A stretch of 17,084 bases of DNA from Phycisphaerales bacterium UBA1845. Its GTDB lineage: Bacteria; Planctomycetota; Phycisphaerae; UBA1845. Below are positions 5,885 to 13,951 of the stretch, one piece after another (the stretch's first letter is position 1; every line of letters starts with the position of its first letter). The DNA lies in NCBI GenBank assembly GCA_002338715.1, contig DDIR01000051.1, forward strand, positions 474 through 17,557, given 5' to 3'. The notes beneath the pieces were generated by a model. That model ran no database searches. It saw nothing but the letters and a program-made list of their open reading frames with translations, and was not told where the DNA came from. The position numbers and the translations under genes were made by a program.

Positions 5885-7996
5885 CTACATATGAAGTTCG
5901 CGACAGAGGAATGCCAGCTTGTCGGCGCTTTCTTCGATTCGCATGGTTGTGGGTTTTCCTGCGCCGTGACCCGCGCGGGTTTCGATGCGGATCAGCGTTG
6001 GGGCTTCACCGGCTTGGGCGGCTTGGATCGTCGCGGCGAATTTGAAGCTGTGCGCAGGAACGACGCGATCGTCGTGGTCACCGGTTGTGATCAACGTTGC
6101 CGGGTAGCTTGTGCCTTCCTTGATGTTGTGCAGCGGTGAGTATGCGTAGAGCGCTTCGAATTCATCCTTGTTATCAACCGAGCCATAGTCCGACATCCAC
6201 GCCCAGCCGATGGTGAAGTCTTTGAATCGCAGCATGTCCATCACGCCGACGGCTGGTATTGCAGCACCGAACAGATCGGGACGTTGCGTGATGCAAGCGC
6301 CAACGAGCAGACCGCCGTTGCTTCCGCCATAGATCGCAAGCTTCTCCGATTTGGTGTAACCGTTTGCGATCAGCCATTCGCCGGCTGCGATGAAGTCGTC
6401 GAAGACGTTTTGCTTGGTGAGCTTCGTACCGGCTTGGTGCCACTCGCGGCCATACTCACCACCACCGCGAATGTTTGCGACGGCATAGACGCCGCCCATT
6501 TCCATCCAGACAAGATTGCTGACGTTGAAGCTCGGGGTGATGGGAATGTTGAAACCGCCGTAACCGTAGAGCAGGGTTGGATTGTTGCCGAGTTTCCAGA
6601 GGCCCTTCTTGTGGGTGATGAACATGGGGACGCGGGTGCCATCCTTGCTGGTGTAGAAGATTTGCTTGGTGACGTAGCGCGACGGATCGAAGTTGACCTT
6701 GGGCTGGCGATAAAGCGAACTCGTCTTGGTTTCGAAGTCGTAGCGATAGATCGTGCTCGGTACGCTGAAGCTTGTGTAGGAATAGAACGTTTCGGTGTCG
6801 CTGCGTTTGCCGCTGAATCCGCTGGCGCTTCCGATACCGGGCAGTTCGACTTCACCGGCATCGCTTCCGTCGAGGTTGTACAGGCGGACCTGGGAGTGGG
6901 CGTCCTTGAGGTACAGACCGACAAAGGTGTCGTTGATCAAGCCGACACCGCGGAGCGTTTCTTCCGATTCGCTGATGACTTCCTTCCAGTGGCTGCGGTC
7001 CGGGTTGTTGGTGTCGATGGCGATGACGCGGCCTTTGGGTGCATCGAGATCGGTGCGAACCCAGAAGACGGGCCCGTCGTTGTCGATGAAGGCGTACTGC
7101 GCGTCGAGGACGTCGATGAGTTTGACGACTTCCGAACCGGGGAGGCTGAGGTCTTTGTAATAGAGGCGGTTCTTGCGCTCGGTGCCTTTGCTGACGGAGA
7201 TGATCAGGTAGCGGCCATCATCGGTGACACCGCCCGAAAAGCCCCAGTCTTTGTGGTCAGGGCGCTCGTAGACCAATTCGTCGGCTGACTGCGGTGTGCC
7301 GAGGCGGTGGTAGTAGAGCTTGTTGTATTCGTTGAGGCTGCGAAGGGCCTCGTCGCCGGACGGTTCATCGAAGCGCGAGTAATAGAATCCCGCGCCGTCT
7401 TTGGTCCAAGATGCGCCGGAGAATTTGCTCCATTTGATGAGGTCGGGAAGGTCGCGGCCCGTCTCGATTTCGCGCACACGCCATTCGATCCAGTCGGAAC
7501 CGCCTTCCGAGACGGAGTAGGCGACGTACTTGCCGTCATCGCTGACCGCGTAGTCTGACATCGCGACGGTGCCGTCTTCAGAGAACGTATTCGGATCGAT
7601 GAGGACGGTGGGTTCGTCGTCGAGGTTGCGGGCGGTGTAGAGGACGGAGTGATTCTGCAAGCCGTCGTTCTTGTAGAAGAAGTAGCGGCCTCCCTGTTTG
7701 TATGGCGTGCCGTACTTCTCATAGTTCCAAAGTTCGGTGAGGCGCTTTTGGATTTTCTCGCGCTGGGGGATGCCTTCAAGGTATCCGAAGGTGAGTTTGT
7801 TTTCGGCTTCGATCCATTCGCGCGATTCGGGTGAATCTGGATCTTCGAGCCAGCGGTACGGGTCGGGCACTTTGGTGCCGTGGTACGTGTCGACGACGTC
7901 GCCTTTGCGTGCGACGGGATATTCAAAGTGTCTTTGCTCGGCGCAGCCAGCCGCGGCAACGGCCACCAACGTCACAAAGCAGAATGCGCGTTTCAT
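5885..7996 (-). CDS. Prolyl oligopeptidase, family S9A, predicted lipoprotein
   Basis: 703 aa serine peptidase that cleaves short peptides after proline (established for S9A). An N-terminal signal ends in AVAAAG-Cys18, a plausible lipobox, placing it in the envelope. Residues ~25-90 carry the family start motif YxWLED; ~100-430 form the seven-bladed propeller that restricts substrate size; ~440-703 form the alpha/beta hydrolase. The triad is complete: Ser559 in YGGSNGG, Asp642 in GDHDDRVVP and His677 in RAGHGAG. By comparison with the porcine enzyme, Arg644 and Trp600 (GWAWMSDYG) match the substrate-binding Arg and the Trp that stacks on proline. Length is normal. GGAG ~7 nt upstream supports the ATG. 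It is monocistronic or follows thyX; its own terminator lies downstream. Confidence 0.95.
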   Translation of the reverse strand: MKRAFCFVTLVAVAAAGCAEQRHFEYPVARKGDVVDTYHGTKVPDPYRWLEDPDSPESREWIEAENKLTFGYLEGIPQREKIQKRLTELWNYEKYGTPYKQGGRYFFYKNDGLQNHSVLYTARNLDDEPTVLIDPNTFSEDGTVAMSDYAVSDDGKYVAYSVSEGGSDWIEWRVREIETGRDLPDLIKWSKFSGASWTKDGAGFYYSRFDEPSGDEALRSLNEYNKLYYHRLGTPQSADELVYERPDHKDWGFSGGVTDDGRYLIISVSKGTERKNRLYYKDLSLPGSEVVKLIDVLDAQYAFIDNDGPVFWVRTDLDAPKGRVIAIDTNNPDRSHWKEVISESEETLRGVGLINDTFVGLYLKDAHSQVRLYNLDGSDAGEVELPGIGSASGFSGKRSDTETFYSYTSFSVPSTIYRYDFETKTSSLYRQPKVNFDPSRYVTKQIFYTSKDGTRVPMFITHKKGLWKLGNNPTLLYGYGGFNIPITPSFNVSNLVWMEMGGVYAVANIRGGGEYGREWHQAGTKLTKQNVFDDFIAAGEWLIANGYTKSEKLAIYGGSNGGLLVGACITQRPDLFGAAIPAVGVMDMLRFKDFTIGWAWMSDYGSVDNKDEFEALYAYSPLHNIKEGTSYPATLITTGDHDDRVVPAHSFKFAATIQAAQAGEAPTLIRIETRAGHGAGKPTTMRIEESADKLAFLCRELHM

Positions 7997-8190
7997 GTGC
8001 GTCTCCAGGGAATTGATTTCGTATCGTTATCAATGTGCGGGCTCACCCGCATTGAAATGCCACGGTGCTATTGTGGGACTTGCGATCAAGAGCCGCAAGG
8101 GTGGAATGCGCCTTGTTTGGCTATTGTACGCGGGTTGAATGTCGGAAATTGTAAGATCGCTGCGCACTGGCTGGCGAGCAATTTAGCAGC

Positions 8191-8256
8191 GTAGGGTCCG
8201 CTGTGCGGACCGATTTTGAAGATTCGCAACACGGCGGTCCGCACAGCGGACCCTAC
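8191..8256. repeat. REPIN-like palindromic element A
   Basis: Two perfect 22-nt inverted arms (8191-8212 and 8235-8256) flank a 22-nt spacer. Each arm begins, reading inward, with GTAG and then a hairpin of its own: GGTCCGC, loop TGT, GCGGACC. A GTAG tetranucleotide beside a short palindrome, present as an inverted pair, is the established design of REP sequences and REPINs mobilised by RAYT (Y1 HUH) transposases. It lies between the thyX stop (8283) and the peptidase start (7996), in the 3' untranslated part of thyX. No RAYT gene is in the window. It could also serve as a transcript-stabilising hairpin. Confidence 0.75.
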
Positions 8257-8282
8257 GAATTCGATGTCGATTCCTGCGGGGG

Positions 8283-9059
8283 CTACACTTTGCGCCAACG
8301 TGTGTCGGCGGCTTTTGTTCCGTCATCGAGTTGCGTCAATTCGTAATCGCCGAACAGGTTGGGTGCGTCCTTCTTGAGGATTTCGCAGACCTTGGATGCG
8401 ACGATGCGGATTTCGGTTTCGGCGTGTTCGTTGGCTCGCATTTCGATGAAGTGGCGAAGCGCTCGGCCGTTGCCGGTGACGAAGATTTTCGTTTCGGTCG
8501 CGTTGGGCAGGATGGAGCGAGCGGCTTGGCGGGCCATCTTGCGGCGCAGCGTTTTGTCGGCGACGTTTTCGAATTTGTGCTCCAACCCGTGCACGAGTTT
8601 GACGTAAGCTTCTTGGCAATGCTCGACGGCTGCCCGCCAGATCTCGTGGAGTTCGCCGTCGTCGCCGATGCAGTCCGGTTCGACGAAGTCGGCGGTTGAT
8701 TCATCGACGTAGCGCTGCGAGAGTTGCGAATATCCGAACCCGGCGCGGTGGCGGACGAGTTCATGGGTGAAGGATCGCGAGACGCCGGTGATGACGAAAT
8801 TCCAGACGCTGTGCTCGAGGACGCTGCCGTGTCCGACCGACAGAAGCCGCTCGATGTAGGCCTTGTTGCCACCGGGACGCGGTTTGGCGAAGCTCATGTA
8901 GCAGACGCGTCCGGCGACTTCGACCATCTTTTCGCCGGCGACGGAGGCATCGGTGCTCCACGAACTGACGTCGTGATCGGCAAGGAAACGCTCGATTTCG
9001 GTGTCATCGGCGATTTGTTTGCCAACGAGATAGACGGACGGTTCGCGGATAATATTCAT
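8283..9059 (-). CDS. thyX: FAD-dependent thymidylate synthase ThyX
   Basis: 258 aa from the ATG at 9059. In-frame upstream starts at 9146 and 9068 are less likely, since AGGGA lies ~8 nt before 9059 and conserved sequence begins soon after. ThyX methylates dUMP to dTMP using methylenetetrahydrofolate, FAD and NADPH. The signature is HELVRHRAGFGYSQLSQRY, followed by a VDES segment. The C-terminal part holds ARSILPNATETK, TGNGRALRHFIEMRAN and HAETEIR, the FAD/dUMP-binding segments typical of the family. The motif has eight residues between RHR and its final conserved Ser, one more than the classical RHRx7S. Length is slightly above the usual 220-250. Transcribed divergently from the phosphohydrolase gene; no thyA appears here. 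Confidence 0.95.
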   Translation of the reverse strand: MNIIREPSVYLVGKQIADDTEIERFLADHDVSSWSTDASVAGEKMVEVAGRVCYMSFAKPRPGGNKAYIERLLSVGHGSVLEHSVWNFVITGVSRSFTHELVRHRAGFGYSQLSQRYVDESTADFVEPDCIGDDGELHEIWRAAVEHCQEAYVKLVHGLEHKFENVADKTLRRKMARQAARSILPNATETKIFVTGNGRALRHFIEMRANEHAETEIRIVASKVCEILKKDAPNLFGDYELTQLDDGTKAADTRWRKV

Positions 9060-9140
9060 GGGTCGCATCCCTGCTTGGTGGTCAGATATTGAATGATTGT
9101 ACGTCAAATGATCCTCGGAGTATGGCGTTTCATCATGCGA

Positions 9141-9168
9141 TTGCAAACGTTGGGCGGGGCAATATTAT
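9141..9168 (+). promoter_or_regulatory. Possible promoter for the AlkP-family gene
   Basis: TTGCAA (9141-9146, 4 of 6 matches) and TATTAT (9163-9168, 5 of 6 matches) are 16 nt apart. An alternative pair, TTGGGC (9150-9155) with TAGAAT (9174-9179), has an 18-nt spacer. Either would drive the rightward gene starting at 9278. The region is the divergent intergenic stretch between thyX and this gene. The assignment is weak. Confidence 0.3.
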
Positions 9169-9277
9169 CGCGGTAGAATTCCGAGCTGAGACGCTGGCGA
9201 TCTAACTCGCGTCAACGCAAGGTCTACTAGATATTAACTCCAAAAAATCACAGCGCGCTCTTGAGCGGGATAGAACA

Positions 9278-10945
9278 TTGGCTGAACTGACGAACGCAAA
9301 ACACACTGATTTCCCCGCCGTCGCGGGTAAAGTCCTCATCCTTGGGCTCGACGGGGCGACGTTTGACGTGATGGGTCCGTTGATGGATGCCGGCCGAATG
9401 CCGAACCTCAAGCGGCTCGTTGATGGCGGCACGTCGGGCATCATGCATTCGACGGTTCCACCCATCACGCCGGCGGCTTGGACGACGTTCATGACCGGGA
9501 TCAATCCGGGCATCCATGGCATCATCGATTTTGAGCGCTACGATGTGAAGACCAACGCGCTCGGATTCAATTCGACCAACGCGCTGTCACACGTTCGCAG
9601 CATCTGGCAGATTCTTTCCGACAAAGGCTATCGTGTCGGCAGCATCAACGTGCCGATGACGTTTCCACCGGTACCGGTCAACGGATTTCTCATCAGCGGA
9701 TTCGAAGCCGTCAGCACCAAGACCGATTTCACCCATCCGCCCGAGTTGAAGTCTGAAATCCTCAACCGTTGGCCCGACTATTCGTTCAAGAACAAGTGGA
9801 AGCGCAAAACGTTTGGTGGTGATGCGCTCTTCGCGGAAAACCTGAAAGACATCACGCGCACGTTTCATCAGGGCGCGGAGGTTCTCGAATTCTGCGGCGA
9901 CAAATACGGGTGGGACGTGATGATGATTGTCTTCAAAATGGTGGACAATCTTCAGCACAAGGTTTGGCGATACCTCGATCCGCGCACTCGCGATCGTTTT
10001 GGCAAACGCAGCCAGATGGCGCTCGACTGTTTCGCCGAGTTGGATGTCGCCATCGGTAAGATCATGGCCTACGCCGAACAGCACAACGCCCACATCTTCA
10101 TGATGTCCGACCACGGGCACGGCAGCCTTGAGGGGAAGGTGCAGCCGAACCTCATGCTGGAAAAATGGGGGTATCTCAGCATTCGCGGCGGTGGGGCGCA
10201 GTCGCGCAATCGCGTCCGGCAACGCTTGGCGAAACTCTTTCGCAAGAAAGGCAAGTTCGCAGCCGGTAGTTTCAGTTTAGAAGACGACCTTGCTGTCGAT
10301 TTTTCAGCGACGCGGGCTGCGGTTGTGCATGCGGGGATGGCCGGCTTCTTGTACATCAATCTGAAAGGGCGACAGGACACGGGCATCGTCGAGCCAAGCG
10401 AGTATGAAAGCCTACGCGACGAGTTGAAGAAGCGTCTCGAAGAGGTGACCTGCAAAGACCCGAGCGGGAAGGAAATCAAAATATTCGATGCGGTTCACAA
10501 ACCAGAGGAACTGTATGGCTGCTCGCGCGAGAAGCGCGATTGGCTTCCCGATCTGATGCTGTCACCGAAACCGAGCCTGGCTGTCGTGCGGAAGATTCGC
10601 GGGAATCGGTTTGTGTCGTGGGTGCCGCTGCATCGGATGGAAGGGACGCATCGGCCCGAGGGTGTGTTTGCGGTGTATGGTCCCGGTGTGGTTGCGGGCA
10701 AGAAACTCGACGTGAATCTGATCGATGCAACGCCGACAATTCTTTCGATGTTGGGGTTGGCGTATCCCGGTGACATGGGCGGGAAGGTGATCACCGATGC
10801 GTTCAGTCCGGCGCTTCAGAAGCGCGTTGATGATTCGTCGTCGGTGGAGGCGTCGGAGTCGATGTCGGCTGGCGCGAGCGCGTATTCGCAGGAAGACCTG
10901 CAGAAGCTGACCGCCCGGTTGGCTGACCTGGGCTATCTCGAATAA
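9278..10945 (+). CDS. Alkaline phosphatase superfamily phosphohydrolase/phosphodiesterase
   Basis: 555 aa member of the AlkP-superfamily type I phosphodiesterase/phosphomutase group (COG3379-like). Its ligands fit the two-metal site of this superfamily: Asp25 in GLDGATFD, nucleophile Thr69 in PPITPAAWTTF, Asp223 and His227 in MVDNLQHK, Asp278 and His279 in MSDHGHGS, and His458 in GTHRPEG. The C-terminal DATPTILSMLG is also typical. It has no signal peptide, so it is probably cytoplasmic. The substrate is unknown; relatives act on phosphoesters, nucleotides or glycan precursors. The start is TTG at 9278 with GGGA ~8 nt upstream; the next in-frame ATG would cut off Asp25. The stop is 3 nt from REPIN-like element B. 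Confidence 0.88.
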   Translation: MAELTNAKHTDFPAVAGKVLILGLDGATFDVMGPLMDAGRMPNLKRLVDGGTSGIMHSTVPPITPAAWTTFMTGINPGIHGIIDFERYDVKTNALGFNSTNALSHVRSIWQILSDKGYRVGSINVPMTFPPVPVNGFLISGFEAVSTKTDFTHPPELKSEILNRWPDYSFKNKWKRKTFGGDALFAENLKDITRTFHQGAEVLEFCGDKYGWDVMMIVFKMVDNLQHKVWRYLDPRTRDRFGKRSQMALDCFAELDVAIGKIMAYAEQHNAHIFMMSDHGHGSLEGKVQPNLMLEKWGYLSIRGGGAQSRNRVRQRLAKLFRKKGKFAAGSFSLEDDLAVDFSATRAAVVHAGMAGFLYINLKGRQDTGIVEPSEYESLRDELKKRLEEVTCKDPSGKEIKIFDAVHKPEELYGCSREKRDWLPDLMLSPKPSLAVVRKIRGNRFVSWVPLHRMEGTHRPEGVFAVYGPGVVAGKKLDVNLIDATPTILSMLGLAYPGDMGGKVITDAFSPALQKRVDDSSSVEASESMSAGASAYSQEDLQKLTARLADLGYLE

Positions 10946-10948
10946 TTG

Positions 10949-11049
10949 GTAGGGTGGGCCGTGCCCACCGCTGTTTGAACAACTTCGACTGAATAACAGA
11001 AACAACGACTGAACAACATCAACGACATGGTGGGCACGGCCCACCCTAC
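10949..11049. repeat. REPIN-like palindromic element B
   Basis: Two perfect 21-nt inverted arms (10949-10969 and 11029-11049) flank a 59-nt spacer. Each arm is GTAG plus a hairpin: GGTGGGC, loop CGT, GCCCACC. Layout is the same as element A (GTAG, 7-bp stem, 3-nt loop), but three inner base pairs differ with full compensation (CCG/CGG against GGG/CCC). The element fills nearly the whole gap between two convergent genes, 3 nt after one stop and 6 nt before the other, where its hairpins could also act on both transcript ends. The spacer contains the partial direct repeat CGACTGAA. Confidence 0.75.
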
Positions 11050-11055
11050 GCCGCG

Positions 11056-12513
11056 CTATTCTTCTTCCTCATCGCTGCCATCGTCTTCTTCTGATTCATG
11101 CTGTGCTTCGTGCGGTTTGACTGAGCGCGCCTGTTGCCGGCGCAACTGCCGGCTGACGAGTTGATCGAAGCGCTTTTTCATCGTGCCCATGAAGTCGGGG
11201 TTGTTGAGCATGTAGCGGCGGATCATCTTGTTTCCGAAGAATGCGGTTGGTGTGCCTTGAACACCGATGGACTTGCCGAGCATGATGTCCTGTTTGACGC
11301 GGGCGGCGACTTCTTCCGAATTGCGATCGCGATCGAACTGGAGCAAATCGGCTCCAACTTTTTCAGCATATCCGCGAAGGGCATCGTCGAGCGGTTCCGG
11401 TTTCAACCGCGCGAGGAAGGGCTGATTGTCAAAGAGCAAATCGTGATAGGCCCAGAATCCTTCGTTGCCTTTTTGCATGCGGACGGCTTCTGCTGCATGG
11501 GCGAGCTTGCACGCATTGGGATGAATATTGCGGACGGCATGTTCGTTGCAATCGGTGCACAAGGGGTAGTGCTTCCAGACGATGCGAAGATGGCCATCGA
11601 AAGTCGGGAGGATGTTCTCCTCGATTTCCTTAGAAAACTTGCGGCATCCAGGGCATTGGAAATCGCTGAAAATGACGAGCTTGGTCGACGGTCCTTCGGC
11701 TTGCAGCAGTTGCGGATCGTCGGGGCGCGTTGGAATCTTGACCGGTTCGACGCTTTCGAACTGGGCGAGTTGGGTTTGGGTGTCCTCTCCCATTCGCTTG
11801 ATTTCCTGCTCGTACGCCTGCTTCATCACGTCGCTGTAGGCGAGCGCTTTCTTGTGGGCATAGCTCAACACAATGGCACTCCACAGCAGGACTGCGCTTA
11901 CCAGTGTTGCCGAGATCAGTCGGCGCGTCGGATGGCCTTCGCACACTTGCAAGTGCGCCGTTGAATCTTCGTTGTCATCGCCCGCAGTCGATGTGGCTGG
12001 GGCCGGTTTTGGTTTCTTGGGCCGCATCATGAAAACGAGTATCAGCATCGCGAAGTTGATAATGTGCGACGCGATACACAAGACGCACTTGTGATCCAGG
12101 CTCGTGAACATGATGTATGTAAAGAAGAGCGAACCGGCGCATCCGCCCAGGATCAGCATCATCGGGAGCAAATGCCAGAAGCGCTGCGAATAGTCCACGC
12201 GGCCGACGATCATCATCCAGAGAAAAACGGTCGCGAAGTAAGCCCAGCCGATCAGTGCGACCGGGATGCCGCGGCTATGCTTGCCGGTAACTGGATCGGG
12301 ATCTCGAAACGGAAACGTTCCCCACTTGGATTGAATCACCGCGCCGCAGTCGAGGGCCTCGTTCGTTTCGGATTTGCAGACGCCAGCCAACCATCCTGAG
12401 ACTTCGGCTTTGGAACTGGTGTTCGTATGCATCACGGTCAGTTCCTGGTTGATGTAGCACCCACTGAATGACAGAACCAGGAGCAAGACGACGAAGATGG
12501 CGGAACGGGTCAT
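11056..12513 (-). CDS. VKOR-DsbA fusion, disulfide bond formation protein
   Basis: 485 aa from the ATG at 12513, preceded by GGGAGG at ~7-nt spacing (an in-frame start at 12531 is possible). The N-terminal half is a vitamin K epoxide reductase domain: helix 1 (~4-19), loop cysteines Cys46 and Cys56, three more helices, and active-site CVLC (Cys143, Cys146) at the start of helix 4. A fifth helix (~200-219) leads to a periplasmic thioredoxin/DsbA-like domain with FQCPGC (Cys287, Cys290) and cis-proline GTP (Pro422). Such fusions oxidise substrate thiols and pass electrons to quinone (established for bacterial VKOR homologues). The Trx domain has three extra cysteines (CTDC at 319-322, and Cys335). 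The C-terminus ends in an acidic run. SGC after helix 1 is only a weak lipobox. Same strand as the upstream binding-protein gene, 165 nt away. Confidence 0.92.
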   Translation of the reverse strand: MTRSAIFVVLLLVLSFSGCYINQELTVMHTNTSSKAEVSGWLAGVCKSETNEALDCGAVIQSKWGTFPFRDPDPVTGKHSRGIPVALIGWAYFATVFLWMMIVGRVDYSQRFWHLLPMMLILGGCAGSLFFTYIMFTSLDHKCVLCIASHIINFAMLILVFMMRPKKPKPAPATSTAGDDNEDSTAHLQVCEGHPTRRLISATLVSAVLLWSAIVLSYAHKKALAYSDVMKQAYEQEIKRMGEDTQTQLAQFESVEPVKIPTRPDDPQLLQAEGPSTKLVIFSDFQCPGCRKFSKEIEENILPTFDGHLRIVWKHYPLCTDCNEHAVRNIHPNACKLAHAAEAVRMQKGNEGFWAYHDLLFDNQPFLARLKPEPLDDALRGYAEKVGADLLQFDRDRNSEEVAARVKQDIMLGKSIGVQGTPTAFFGNKMIRRYMLNNPDFMGTMKKRFDQLVSRQLRRQQARSVKPHEAQHESEEDDGSDEEEE

Positions 12514-12678
12514 TGGGTTCCTCCCTGACACGGTTGAATCAGACGGACGGCGACGGCTACGTTGTTGGCCTCAATAACGGCGATTGTCAGCGGGCAAGAT
12601 AGCCGAGGATGGCAATCTCATAAACCCCGCGGCTTACGGTGTGCGCAAAGACTTTGTATCAAGCTTGGGAATCAGGGG

Positions 12679-13686
12679 TTATTTCTTCTCGAGCCAGTGA
12701 AACCAGTCGATGCGAAACTGCTTGAGATTGGACTGTTTGACGGTGATGGGTTCGGCGAAGAACTCGCTGATTTCGAGTACTTCGCCGCGGGCGAGCGTTA
12801 CGCACATTTGCAAAGCCCGTTCGGCGATGCGGTCGTAGCGGGCACCGACGAGGGCGTAGCAGCTTCCGCTGTTGACCATGGGCCAATAGTCGGGATAGGG
12901 CCCATATGTGATCAGTTTGCATCCACCGGGGAGCAGTGTGTCACCGGATTTCAATCCTCGCAGTGCCCAATCGTCGAGGGTGACCATGGCGTTCAGTCGC
13001 GGGAATCGTTCAACATAGTCCCGCACCAAACGCTGTCCGACGAACTCATTTCCCAAACATTCGAATTCGCTGAGGACGATCATGCTGGGAACTTCGGCTG
13101 CACGCTCCGAAAAACCGAGGTAGCGATCGGCATGATGCACCGAGTCGCCGCCGTGCTTCAAGAGAGCGACGGTCCCGTCACCATCGACGGCTTCAAATGC
13201 GGCACTGGCCAGCGCCCGCCCGACGGCGATTTCATCCAGTCCGGAATAGGGGAACGGTTCGTGGTAGGGGATGGGGGTCATCATTGTCACGACAGGGACG
13301 CCTTTCGTCCGCAGGTCAAGCAGGATGTCGCGCATGACGCCGACATCGCTTGGCCAAATGCACAGTCCCCGCATTTTGGGATCATGAATTTGGCGGAGGA
13401 GGCGCGTCTGAGCGCTGGGGGCGTCGGCGTCGGCAGCGAATATTTTCAACTCGAATTCGCCGAGACCTGCCCGATAACGTTCGGCTGACGCGGCAAGAAT
13501 GTGCCAAACGGGGTCGTCCTTCACGTTACCCACGACAGCGATGAAGCCCTCGCTTGAACGTTTCGGAAGTAGACGTTCGGGTTTTTCGCATCCGGATGTG
13601 CCGAACAGCAGCGCGATAAACAGGCCTAATACCGAGACTCGGGCGAAGGGCTGTCGCTTCGAGTTGAAGCCGCGAATCAGATTCAA
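12679..13686 (-). CDS. Sugar-binding-type (PBP type I) lipoprotein
   Basis: About 335 aa from a TTG at 13686. The reading frame is open to 14010, but the upstream part looks non-coding, overlaps the divergent gene, and has no ATG near the signal peptide. No good Shine-Dalgarno supports the TTG, so the start is uncertain. The signal FARVSVLGLFIALLFGTSG-Cys33 is a clear lipobox. The mature part begins FIAVVGNVKDDPVWHILAAS and alternates strands and helices (PVVTMMTPI, GDGTVALLKHGGDS, LNAMVTLDDWALRGL) like RbsB-type solute-binding proteins (Peripla_BP_4). In ABC systems such proteins deliver sugars to a permease; none is visible nearby, so it may serve a distant transporter or act as a sensor subunit. 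Ligand unknown. Confidence 0.78.
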   Translation of the reverse strand: MNLIRGFNSKRQPFARVSVLGLFIALLFGTSGCEKPERLLPKRSSEGFIAVVGNVKDDPVWHILAASAERYRAGLGEFELKIFAADADAPSAQTRLLRQIHDPKMRGLCIWPSDVGVMRDILLDLRTKGVPVVTMMTPIPYHEPFPYSGLDEIAVGRALASAAFEAVDGDGTVALLKHGGDSVHHADRYLGFSERAAEVPSMIVLSEFECLGNEFVGQRLVRDYVERFPRLNAMVTLDDWALRGLKSGDTLLPGGCKLITYGPYPDYWPMVNSGSCYALVGARYDRIAERALQMCVTLARGEVLEISEFFAEPITVKQSNLKQFRIDWFHWLEKK

Positions 13687-13951
13687 GACACCGCAAGGGC
13701 GATTGCGAGGCGTCGCGGCCAATTGGTTTGCTTGGTTCGTCAAGATGGTTGGCGCTCGATGCCGCACGGAATGTGACCCGAATATGTGATGCGCGATCCC
13801 AAGGCCGAGCTTGTAATTCAGCCGATGACGGCAGAGTTTTCGTCCTTTTTGTCGCCCTTGCAAACCGCTGATTTTCCGTTCATAATCGTTTTGTCGTTGT
13901 TGTTTACGGTTTATTCCGATGTGACACAACTTATTTTTGGGCAGGTGATTG

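Noticed and set aside
6284..7288. Plus-strand open frame of 334 codons opposite the prolyl oligopeptidase gene
   Set aside because: The minus strand has the complete S9A catalytic triad; the antisense frame is rich in Val/Asp/Ala and has no family motif.
9060..9146. N-terminal extension of ThyX to an upstream start
   Set aside because: The added 29 residues have no family similarity, and the start at 9059 has better Shine-Dalgarno spacing.
12562..13488. Long plus-strand open frame of 308 codons opposite the binding-protein gene
   Set aside because: The opposite strand has a clear lipobox and PBP type I fold pattern; this frame is an antisense shadow with no recognisable domain.
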